DNA of 46,003 nt from a virus, in IMG/VR virus record IMGVR_UViG_3300027976_000065, positions 1-46,003 of that record; one strand, 5' to 3'. Made by a program: the position numbers and the translations under genes. This document shows positions 1 through 6,233 of the stretch, one piece after another. The notes beneath the pieces were generated by a model. That model had not been told where the DNA came from. It searched no databases and worked only from the letters and a program-made list of their open reading frames with translations. Each line of letters starts with the position of its first letter. The stretch's first letter is position 1.

Positions 1-2
1 CA

Positions 3-974
3 AAAAAAGAAAAAGAAATTGCAGAAATAGCAAATTTAATTGTACGTATTACAAAAGATGTGCAAAGAGAAGACAGTAATCTGCAAAAACTACAAAAAGA
101 AATAGATCAGCTTAAAGAACATAAGTGCTATGTATGTGGGCAAGAACTACATGACGAAAAACACGAAGAAGTTTTACAAGGCAAAGAAGACAGCATAGTT
201 GAGGCACAAACATTACATGCTAAACACCAAAGTGAACTCAACGAATTAGAAACTGCATTGTCTGAGCTAGGCACGTTAGGAGATAAGTCCAAAACATTCT
301 ATTCTAATCACGAAGATGCTATCCATCATCGAAGTTCGGTAGCCAATTTAGAAACACAATTAGTCAGCAAGGGCAAAGAAGAAGATCCTTATGTTGACCA
401 AATAGCAGAGATGGAAGCCACAACTGCCGAAGAGATCAGTTATGATGCTATCAATGGGTATCAGCGTATGCAAGAACACCAAGACTTCTTGTATAAACTG
501 TTAACCAACAAAGACAGTTTTGTGCGTAAACGAATTATTGATCAAAATTTAAGTTATCTAAATGCTCGCCTAGGACAGTATCTTGATAGGATAGGATTAC
601 CACACACGGTAACTTTCCTCAATGACCTAACTGTTGAGATCACCGAACTAGGTAGAGATTTAGACTTTGATAACTTGTCAAGAGGTGAGCGTAACAGATT
701 GATACTGTCATTGAGCTGGGCATTCCGTGATGTATGGGAAAGTCTGTATCAACCAATTAACTTGTTGTTCATTGATGAATTAGTAGATTCGGGCATGGAT
801 GCGTCGGGTGTTGAGAACGCTATGAGTATCCTTAAAAAAATGGCACGCGAACATAACAAGTCAATTTGGTTAGTATCACACAGGGACGAGCTAGCAGGAC
901 GAGTAAATAACATTATGACTGTAATCAAAGAAAACGGATTCACTATGTATGACACTGATGTTGAGATGTCATGA
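3..974 (+). CDS. 46: Recombination endonuclease subunit gp46 (SbcC/Rad50-like), 3' part
   Basis: The frame is open to the left edge, so the gene starts before the window; the GTG at 60 is internal. The visible 323 residues are the C-terminal half of an SMC/Rad50-type ATPase. They contain a zinc hook CxxC (CYVC) flanked by charged coiled coil, then the ABC signature LSRGERNR, a Walker B strand LLFIDE, and the H-loop SHRDEL near the end. In T4, gp46 works with the gp47 nuclease in DNA end resection during recombination-dependent replication. The last four bases overlap the start of the next gene (ATGA), so translation is probably coupled. The family assignment is firm; the missing N-terminus should hold Walker A. 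Confidence 0.93.
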   Translation, partial: KKEKEIAEIANLIVRITKDVQREDSNLQKLQKEIDQLKEHKCYVCGQELHDEKHEEVLQGKEDSIVEAQTLHAKHQSELNELETALSELGTLGDKSKTFYSNHEDAIHHRSSVANLETQLVSKGKEEDPYVDQIAEMEATTAEEISYDAINGYQRMQEHQDFLYKLLTNKDSFVRKRIIDQNLSYLNARLGQYLDRIGLPHTVTFLNDLTVEITELGRDLDFDNLSRGERNRLILSLSWAFRDVWESLYQPINLLFIDELVDSGMDASGVENAMSILKKMAREHNKSIWLVSHRDELAGRVNNIMTVIKENGFTMYDTDVEMS

Positions 975-1840
975 TAGTAAAGGTTTTACATCTAGAACCC
1001 ACAGATGCCTGTCAGGCGGCTTGTCCACAATGTGCTAGAGAAACTGACCAAACGTTTGATAAAAACGATCAAAATCATCTCACTGTTGCTCAAATTAAAG
1101 AACTATTTACAGAACAACAGATTAAACAATTAGACAAGATGTATATGTGTGGTGTGTATGGAGATCCTGCGGCAGGTAAGCACACTTTAGAAATTTTTAA
1201 ATACTTTAGAAGCGTTAATCCAACTATTACACTAGGCATGAATACTAATGGCGGGTTAAGAAATAGTGAATGGTGGCGAGAACTAGCTGAAATACTGTCC
1301 GGTGAAAAAGATTATGTTATATTCAGTATCGACGGATTAGAGGATACCAATCACATCTACAGGGTAAATGTTAATTGGAGTAAGGTTATAGATAATGTTA
1401 ACACGTTTATAACTGCTGGTGGTTACGCTCATTGGGATATGCTGGTATTTGAACACAATCAACAGCAAGTAGATGAGTGTGAGCAACTAGCACGAGAATT
1501 AAAATTTTCTTGGTTTCGAGCTAAAGTAACCAGGAGGCATGACTTTATACCAATTGACTTTTTAAAAAGTCCTAAGGGATGGAACAATCCAACTGTTAGT
1601 GAAGGTACAATTACTTGCCAGGCGATAAAGGAACAAAGTATTTACATTTCAGCAAAAGGAGTACAGTATCCTTGTTGTTATCTAGGTACTACTAGTCATA
1701 CGTTAGATCAATTTGATAGCATTCAACAATCTTGGGTGTCAGATACTCCTAATTATGTTTGTAAGATAACTTGTACTAAATTAGACCATGGTACTAGTTA
1801 CACTAATCAATGGCAACGTGAGATAGAATTAATTGTTTAG
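971..1840 (+). CDS. Radical SAM protein with SPASM-like C-terminus (first of tandem pair)
   Basis: A 289-residue protein with the radical SAM cluster motif CxxxCxxC at C14, C18 and C21, on the strand-loop typical of the family. GDP and NTNGG stretches follow, as in SAM-binding barrels. The C-terminal third holds further cysteines (a lone Cys, a Cys pair after YP, then two more), as in SPASM/twitch domains that bind an auxiliary FeS cluster. The start overlaps the gp46 stop by four bases. SPASM proteins modify peptides, proteins or small substrates by radical chemistry; the substrate here is unknown. It is about 25-30 percent similar by eye to the next gene, suggesting duplication or a heterodimer. 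Confidence 0.88.
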   Translation: MIVKVLHLEPTDACQAACPQCARETDQTFDKNDQNHLTVAQIKELFTEQQIKQLDKMYMCGVYGDPAAGKHTLEIFKYFRSVNPTITLGMNTNGGLRNSEWWRELAEILSGEKDYVIFSIDGLEDTNHIYRVNVNWSKVIDNVNTFITAGGYAHWDMLVFEHNQQQVDECEQLARELKFSWFRAKVTRRHDFIPIDFLKSPKGWNNPTVSEGTITCQAIKEQSIYISAKGVQYPCCYLGTTSHTLDQFDSIQQSWVSDTPNYVCKITCTKLDHGTSYTNQWQREIELIV

Positions 1841-2939
1841 TTACCAAACCATAGACGAGTATCAATTAGAGATTACGACTAATTGTAATGCCAGTTGTCC
1901 ACAGTGTCCTCGTAACGAACTGGGTGGAAAATTAAATCCATACATGGACTTGGTCAACTTACCCAGAGATGTAATTGATCGTGCGTTTACTTCTGAGCTG
2001 TGTGGTAGACTGCGTCAGGTATTCTTCTGTGGTAGTTATGGTGACCCTATAGTACACCCAGAGTTTTTGGACATACTGAGAGACTTCCGTCGTAAGAGTC
2101 CAACCTTGTGGTTGTATGTACATACCAATGGAGGTGCTCATAACCCCGAATATTGGCGTGAAATGGCTGAGATAATGAATGGTTATGGGCAAGTAGACTT
2201 TGGTATTGACGGATTAGAAGACACCTTACACCTTTATCGTAAACACGTAGACTACAACAAAGTAATTGAAAACGCACAAGCATTTATAGATAGTGGTGGG
2301 CGTGCTATGTGGCAAATGATTGTGTTCAAACACAACGAACATCAAGTTGGGCAGGCAGAACAAATAGCAACTGACATGAACTTTTTTAAATTCCTTGCCC
2401 GTAAGACTGGACGTTTTTTCCATCACGGTGAAGAGCGTGAACTAGAATCGTGGCCTGTTAAGAACATGAAAGGCGAAACAGAATACTATTTAGAGCCACC
2501 AGTAAATGACGAATGGCGTAATCAAAGTGTTATTAAATTGCCTGAGCTCAAGAAGCAATACAAAGACCTACAGCAGTACTTTAAGACCACAGACATACAT
2601 TGTGATAGCCTACATGGTAAGAAAGTTGCTATGAACGCACAAGGGGTATTGTTACCCTGTAACTTCTTTAATCATAACTTATATGATGCTAGGTTTAGGA
2701 CAGGTGTACTTCCAGGCAGTAATCAAGGGCACACAGTTGATGGTAAAAATCAAGTAACTGAGTTTTTAAATCAATACGGGCTTGACAATCTTAGCATTCA
2801 CCACTATACTATAGAAGAAATATTTGAAAACACATTCTGGAGTGATCTTGTAGATAGCTGGACAGGTGAGAAAAGAATATTTGAATGTGCCATGACTTGT
2901 GGCAAACAATTTACAAAAGTATGGGATCAAACTAAATGA
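1833..2939 (+). CDS. Radical SAM protein with SPASM-like C-terminus (second of tandem pair)
   Basis: A 368-residue protein with CxxxCxxC at C18, C22 and C25, followed by FCGSYGDP and HTNGG blocks that match the upstream paralogue. The C-terminus again has a Cys, a PC pair and two late cysteines (ECAMTC), consistent with an auxiliary cluster. The start is a TTG at 1833: a stop codon lies immediately upstream in frame, and any later ATG would delete the cluster motif. It therefore overlaps the previous gene by eight bases, and the next gene overlaps its stop by four. This argues for one co-translated unit. The substrate is unknown; a role in modifying a small metabolite, nucleotide or protein is inference only. 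Confidence 0.88.
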   Translation: MFSYQTIDEYQLEITTNCNASCPQCPRNELGGKLNPYMDLVNLPRDVIDRAFTSELCGRLRQVFFCGSYGDPIVHPEFLDILRDFRRKSPTLWLYVHTNGGAHNPEYWREMAEIMNGYGQVDFGIDGLEDTLHLYRKHVDYNKVIENAQAFIDSGGRAMWQMIVFKHNEHQVGQAEQIATDMNFFKFLARKTGRFFHHGEERELESWPVKNMKGETEYYLEPPVNDEWRNQSVIKLPELKKQYKDLQQYFKTTDIHCDSLHGKKVAMNAQGVLLPCNFFNHNLYDARFRTGVLPGSNQGHTVDGKNQVTEFLNQYGLDNLSIHHYTIEEIFENTFWSDLVDSWTGEKRIFECAMTCGKQFTKVWDQTK

Positions 2940-3520
2940 AAATACTAGTAACAGGTGGCAACAGGGGGCTGGGATTAGACATAGTCAATGAATTATCAGC
3001 TGACGGCATAAGTAGACAGTCCGGCTTTGACATTGTCAAAGATATTAAAGCGATAGCAGAAAAAAGTTTAGACTATGATGTGTTTATCAATAACGCATTT
3101 GACGGTCCTCCACAAGAAGAATGGGCTAACTTTGCTCAAACAAACTTGTTACTAGAAGTATATAAGCAGTGGGCAGAGCAGGACAAACAAGGTTGGATAT
3201 TTAACATTGGCAGTGTTGGAGAACAAACGATAGTTGCTCCGGACCCAAGTTGGGAAACCTACAGAGTAAGTAAAGCCGCATTGCGACATGCTAGCCAACA
3301 ATGTACTCGTGCTTTTAAAGATAACAAAGTTAAATTTAAAACTACATTAATCTCACCTGATAGAATTGATACCGAATTAACTCGATCAAGAGCAACCTGG
3401 ACTGGTAATGGTGTTAATACTAACGATATTATCAAATTCATACAGTATGCTACAACCGTGGCTCCAAACACTGTGATTGAAGACGTTGTGGTGTGGTGCA
3501 ATTTAGAACACGGGAAATAA
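2936..3520 (+). CDS. Short-chain dehydrogenase/reductase (SDR)
   Basis: A 194-residue protein with the classical SDR pattern: nucleotide-binding TGGNRGLG at residues 7-14, NNAF in place of NNAG, a serine in the IGSVG strand and the catalytic YRVSK (YxxxK). These predict an NAD(P)-dependent oxidoreductase. It is shorter than the usual 240-260 residues, mainly because of short loops in the first half. The ATG overlaps the stop of the second radical SAM gene (ATGA), so all three are likely made together. The natural reading is that it oxidises or reduces an intermediate of the pathway that the radical SAM pair acts in; this is inference. Confidence 0.87.
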   Translation: MKILVTGGNRGLGLDIVNELSADGISRQSGFDIVKDIKAIAEKSLDYDVFINNAFDGPPQEEWANFAQTNLLLEVYKQWAEQDKQGWIFNIGSVGEQTIVAPDPSWETYRVSKAALRHASQQCTRAFKDNKVKFKTTLISPDRIDTELTRSRATWTGNGVNTNDIIKFIQYATTVAPNTVIEDVVVWCNLEHGK

Positions 3521-3579
3521 TTTCAATTTTAATATAACCACGGTTACAGGTACGCTAACTACTGTATAAGGAGAACAAT

Positions 3580-3771
3580 ATGGCAGGACCAACAGGAAGA
3601 ATACATCCAGGAAGACGTAAAGCAAATCCAGAAGCAACATGCAATGGTAAGCCACGAATCAAAGGATGGTCAAAAGCAAGACTAGAAGCCGCAATAGAAA
3701 AAAGTTCTCGCAACAAAGAGAAAGCAAGGTATAAAAAAGAAGTAGCAAGACGTTTCACAATAGCAGTATAA
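3580..3771 (+). CDS. Small basic protein, unknown function
   Basis: A 63-residue, strongly basic protein rich in Lys and Arg with little hydrophobic content. A good ribosome binding site (AAGGAG) lies about seven bases before the ATG. The middle is predicted helical and charged. The composition suggests nucleic-acid binding, but I recognise no family. It sits between the SDR and a Hc1-like gene, each with its own ribosome binding site, so the two may form a small operon of DNA-associated proteins. Confidence 0.65.
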   Translation: MAGPTGRIHPGRRKANPEATCNGKPRIKGWSKARLEAAIEKSSRNKEKARYKKEVARRFTIAV

Positions 3772-3793
3772 CATTCAATAAGGAACAAGAAAT

Positions 3794-3970
3794 ATGTCAA
3801 TTCATACAGATATTTTAGCCGCAGTAGAAACATACGTAGCGGAGTCATCAAAATTTGAAGATAAAGGCGTTAAAGCCGCGGCAACACGAGCTCGTGGTGC
3901 GTTAGGTGATTTACAAAAATTAGCCAAAGCTAGGCGTGCAGAAATACAAGAAAAAAAGAACGGAATGTAA
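3794..3970 (+). CDS. Histone Hc1-like small protein
   Basis: A 58-residue ORF with an AAGGAAC-type ribosome binding site 11 bases upstream. The helix-rich sequence with a KAAATRARGAL segment, followed by LQKLAKARRAEIQEKK, resembles the N-terminal core of the chlamydial histone H1-like Hc1 family (known there as a nucleoid-condensing protein; small Hc1-like proteins occur in bacteria and some large phages). The following GTG begins in the base directly after its stop, so translation of the nuclease is probably coupled. A role in coating phage or host DNA is inference from similarity by eye. Confidence 0.7.
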   Translation: MSIHTDILAAVETYVAESSKFEDKGVKAAATRARGALGDLQKLAKARRAEIQEKKNGM

Positions 3971-4438
3971 GTGACACAGTCATACGACAATCCTTGGACT
4001 TATAACGGTACTGCCTTTGAGTCTGAGGACATCGGTGACAACTACGGGTTTATATATAGAATCACAAACACAGAAAATGGACACGATTACGTAGGTCGTA
4101 AATTTTTCTGGACTATCAAAAAGAGACCACCTCTAAAAGGCAAGAAAAATAAACGTAGAAGTACAGTCGAAACAGACTGGAAAACATATTACGGATCATC
4201 CGAAAGGTTGGTTAGAGATATCGAAGAATTAGGAAAAGAAAAGTTCACTCGTGAAATACTATATTTGTGTAAAACACGTGGTGAGACCAACTATATGGAG
4301 GCGTATTTTCAGTTTAAAGAAGATGTCCTATTGAGAGATGATAACTACAATGGGATTATTAATATTAGACTTGGAATAGGTTCCGTAAAGAACATTCTCG
4401 TAGAAGATTTAAAAAAGTTAAAGGATTTAGTTAAATGA
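3971..4438 (+). CDS. SegE-like GIY-YIG endonuclease
   Basis: A 155-residue protein starting at GTG directly after the previous stop. It has the degenerate GIY-YIG core seen in T4 SegE-like proteins: GFIYRITN then YVGRKFF about a dozen residues later, WKTYYGSS, and a conserved Glu in the NYMEAYFQ helix that fits the metal-binding glutamate. Such free-standing nucleases in T4-like phages nick related genomes and spread by repair. No separate DNA-binding repeats are visible, so specificity probably lies in the core and the C-terminal tail. The stop overlaps the next start (ATGA). Confidence 0.82.
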   Translation: MTQSYDNPWTYNGTAFESEDIGDNYGFIYRITNTENGHDYVGRKFFWTIKKRPPLKGKKNKRRSTVETDWKTYYGSSERLVRDIEELGKEKFTREILYLCKTRGETNYMEAYFQFKEDVLLRDDNYNGIINIRLGIGSVKNILVEDLKKLKDLVK

Positions 4439-5244
4439 AGTCGCTGATAGTAGGAGGGTGTTCTTACTCTGCTGGCTACGGGTTAAATTACGATGATCCT
4501 GAATCGGACTGTAAAGAGTCACCAGATCTTTGGGTTAACTTGTGCCATAGAAATATTAAAAAATTAAACAGATTAAGTTTAGAAAATATCGGACAGTCTG
4601 GTGCTAGTAATTCGGAAATTTTTGAAAATTTAGTAGAAGCTATCAGTAAAAATAAAAATGAGCTAGAAATGGTAATTTGTGGGTGGACTAGTATGCCAAG
4701 ATACAACGTCAACGTGGGATTTGAGTTGTACGATACTACTGCATCGTTGTCTCTAAATAATAGAACACATAAAACAAACCAAATTAATATATCTAGAAAA
4801 TACATAAAAAACTTAGTAGATAGGTTAAAGGTATTGCATCATTGTCAATGGGAAATAGTTAAAGTTTTGAGATATATTAATATATTAGAAGCTATGGCTA
4901 AAAAATATAAGTTTCAAATTTTACATTTAAACTTACTATGCCCATGGGACGTCGGGTTTTTTGATGTTATGCAAGGCGATTTTTTACCAATGATGTTAAC
5001 AGAATTTACAAGAAAAGAAATATTACATATAGAGTCACGTGATGATGAGGAGATTTTTTCCTTATATAAAAAACAACATCAGATGTATTTGGAAGTTGGG
5101 GGAGTACAAAAAGAAAAATGGATAAACCTTTATAATTCTTTTAATTCCTTACAAGTAGATACAAGTTATGATGGTATCCATCCGGGCAAAGAATCTAATA
5201 AAATATTTTATAGCACGGTTAAAGATTTTATAGAAACACATTAA
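4435..5244 (+). CDS. SGNH-hydrolase-like protein
   Basis: A 269-residue protein opening with a GGCSYSAGYG segment that fits block I of SGNH/GDSL hydrolases (catalytic Ser in G-x-S). An IGQSGASNSE stretch follows, with Gly and Asn positions like blocks II and III, and near the C-terminus DGIHPG matches the block V Asp-x-x-His. These hydrolases deacylate or de-esterify lipids and polysaccharides; phage members are sometimes receptor- or envelope-modifying. No signal peptide or fibre domain is present, so it may act inside the cell. The local base composition is more AT-rich than that of the structural genes, which may mean recent gain. It is the last gene before the long RNA-like region. Confidence 0.72.
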   Translation: MKSLIVGGCSYSAGYGLNYDDPESDCKESPDLWVNLCHRNIKKLNRLSLENIGQSGASNSEIFENLVEAISKNKNELEMVICGWTSMPRYNVNVGFELYDTTASLSLNNRTHKTNQINISRKYIKNLVDRLKVLHHCQWEIVKVLRYINILEAMAKKYKFQILHLNLLCPWDVGFFDVMQGDFLPMMLTEFTRKEILHIESRDDEEIFSLYKKQHQMYLEVGGVQKEKWINLYNSFNSLQVDTSYDGIHPGKESNKIFYSTVKDFIETH

Positions 5245-5249
5245 TAGTC

Positions 5250-5790
5250 AATGATGCAGATGTATTCTGTGTCCTGAGGAGATGGTAGGTTATGCCTACT
5301 TGGAACGTGTAGAGAAGACTACACACAGGACGACGCAACAACAACTAGGTGTAAAAACCGAAAGATGTAGGCTCTGAGAAAAAGCAACCTACGTGCATTT
5401 GATAATTGGCTAACTACGGTTATCAAAGCATCCGCCAGATGAAGCTGAAGTAGGGGGTACAGGCTGACCGCCTCCGTGCTAGTGATAGCAATCTTTTTTA
5501 GTTAGTATGTGCGTAAGACTCAGATAAAGTGTCTTTCATACTTTGCCTTGCAGTAGGTGAAGTATGGCTGAAAGATCTAGATAAAGCAGTTAAGAACATA
5601 CAGTATATCAAAGTAATATAAGGTAATCAGATTAAAGGAAAAGAACTTCGAGTGTTAGCGAGAAGTTAGATGTCAAAGACATCTTTTAATAGTAAGCAAT
5701 ATCTTTATTATGCGATAATTATGACTTAACGTTCTGTTAGGTTTTCTCTGAAAAACAATTCAAAAAAAAGCACCCAATTAAGAGTGCTTT
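5250..5790 (+). ncRNA. Candidate large structured non-coding RNA
   Basis: No ORF with coding character fills this stretch, yet it is dense in complementary segments. A three-way junction is closed by GTCCTG 5271-5276 / CAGGAC 5326-5331, with hairpins 5285-5299 and 5307-5324 inside. Further stems are GTAGG 5367-5371 / CCTAC 5388-5392; an 8-bp stem 5398-5405 / 5420-5427; 5429-5441; 5453-5475; a 5-bp stem with a GTGA (GNRA) loop 5477-5490; a 12-pair hairpin 5537-5566; 5644-5667; and a 7-bp stem 5668-5684. The GNRA loop and G-U pairs favour the plus strand. Its size and phage setting recall the ornate phage RNA classes GOLLD and ROOL, but I cannot confirm membership. No clear promoter is seen just upstream. 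Confidence 0.6.
5762..5790 (-). terminator. Intrinsic terminator for the minus-strand operon
   Basis: Read on the minus strand, AAAGCAC, a 10-base loop and GTGCTTT are followed by an uninterrupted run of eight T. This is a canonical Rho-independent terminator 38 bases beyond the stop of the small membrane protein gene. On the plus strand the same hairpin is followed only by TTTCTTG, so it would end the RNA candidate less efficiently. Confidence 0.88.
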
Positions 5791-5827
5791 CTTGTTACTG
5801 TTCTGCGGAAATGGTGTAAGTCTATGC

Positions 5828-6061
5828 TTACTTCTTATTCCAGATTGAGTATAGTACCCATACTGCTACCAATCCTACTAAGCCTTCAGCTCCTAAGGTT
5901 TTGATAACGCCAGTAACTGAACCGATAACATCAGTAGCTGGTAAGAATGCAACTGCAGATCCTTTGAGTAGAATTTCTAATGCAATAAACATTGCCATTA
6001 GTGAAACTGCTACATCAGCGATACCTGCCGCCCATTTCTTAACGTGTGTTAATACTTCCAT
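5828..6061 (-). CDS. Small two-helix membrane protein (holin candidate)
   Basis: I choose the ATG at 6061 (77 residues) because a perfect AGGAGG lies eight bases upstream; a start at 6103 would put the ribosome binding site inside the gene. The protein has a short N-terminal amphipathic part with Lys, a first hydrophobic segment (about residues 16-34), a Gly/Val-rich linker, and a second (about 56-72) ending in a charged WNKK tail. Two-helix proteins of this size in phages are often holins, but similar small membrane proteins of unknown role also occur in marine T4-like phages. It has its own sigma70 promoter, a late-type motif and a terminator, separating it from the neighbouring tail gene. 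Confidence 0.7.
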   Translation of the reverse strand: MEVLTHVKKWAAGIADVAVSLMAMFIALEILLKGSAVAFLPATDVIGSVTGVIKTLGAEGLVGLVAVWVLYSIWNKK

Positions 6062-6068
6062 TTTACTT

Positions 6069-6087
6069 CCTCCTGGGGAATTGCCCC
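6069..6087 (-). promoter_or_regulatory. Strong ribosome binding site abutting a GC hairpin
   Basis: On the minus strand GGGG (6087-6084) and CCCC (6078-6075) can pair around a five-base loop and end directly before AGGAGG (6074-6069). The hairpin could present or partly limit access to the Shine-Dalgarno of the membrane protein gene. Confidence 0.5.
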
Positions 6088-6139
6088 GTTTTAAAAATAG
6101 CAAGACTATAAAATAAAGCGTAGAATTAATCTTGCTCTA

Positions 6140-6147
6140 CTATTTAG
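6140..6147 (-). promoter_or_regulatory. Late-promoter-like motif CTAAATAG
   Basis: On the minus strand this matches the late-type motif seen before the structural genes and lies downstream of the sigma70 promoter of the same gene. The membrane protein would then be made both early and late. This is a single motif with no second element, so confidence is moderate. Confidence 0.45.
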
Positions 6148-6163
6148 GTAGTCTTACTATAAT

Positions 6164-6192
6164 AATATAACACCTTTTTTGAGTTTTGTCAA
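6164..6192 (-). promoter_or_regulatory. Sigma70-type promoter for the membrane protein gene
   Basis: On the minus strand TTGACA (6192-6187) is separated by exactly 17 bases from TATATT (6169-6164). The predicted transcript start near 6157 gives a leader of roughly 95 bases before the ATG at 6061. This is a near-consensus host-type promoter, so the gene can be expressed by unmodified host polymerase. Confidence 0.8.
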
Positions 6193-6233
6193 GAGGATAA
6201 CTATGTTACATGTGGCAGAAAAGCCACACTATC

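Noticed and set aside
3580-3970. Small proteins as peptide precursors for the radical SAM pair
   Set aside because: Both are basic and helical, have separate ribosome binding sites, lack a leader/core layout, and the Hc1-like one has a better explanation.
5477-5500. Intrinsic terminator inside the RNA candidate (5-bp stem followed by T6)
   Set aside because: The stem TGCTA/TAGCA is short and GC-poor, and paired segments continue for almost 300 bases beyond it. More likely an internal GNRA hairpin.
5245-5827. tRNA or tmRNA genes in the long non-coding gap
   Set aside because: No cloverleaf with a T-arm GTTC-type sequence and acceptor stem could be drawn on either strand; no tag-peptide frame is visible.
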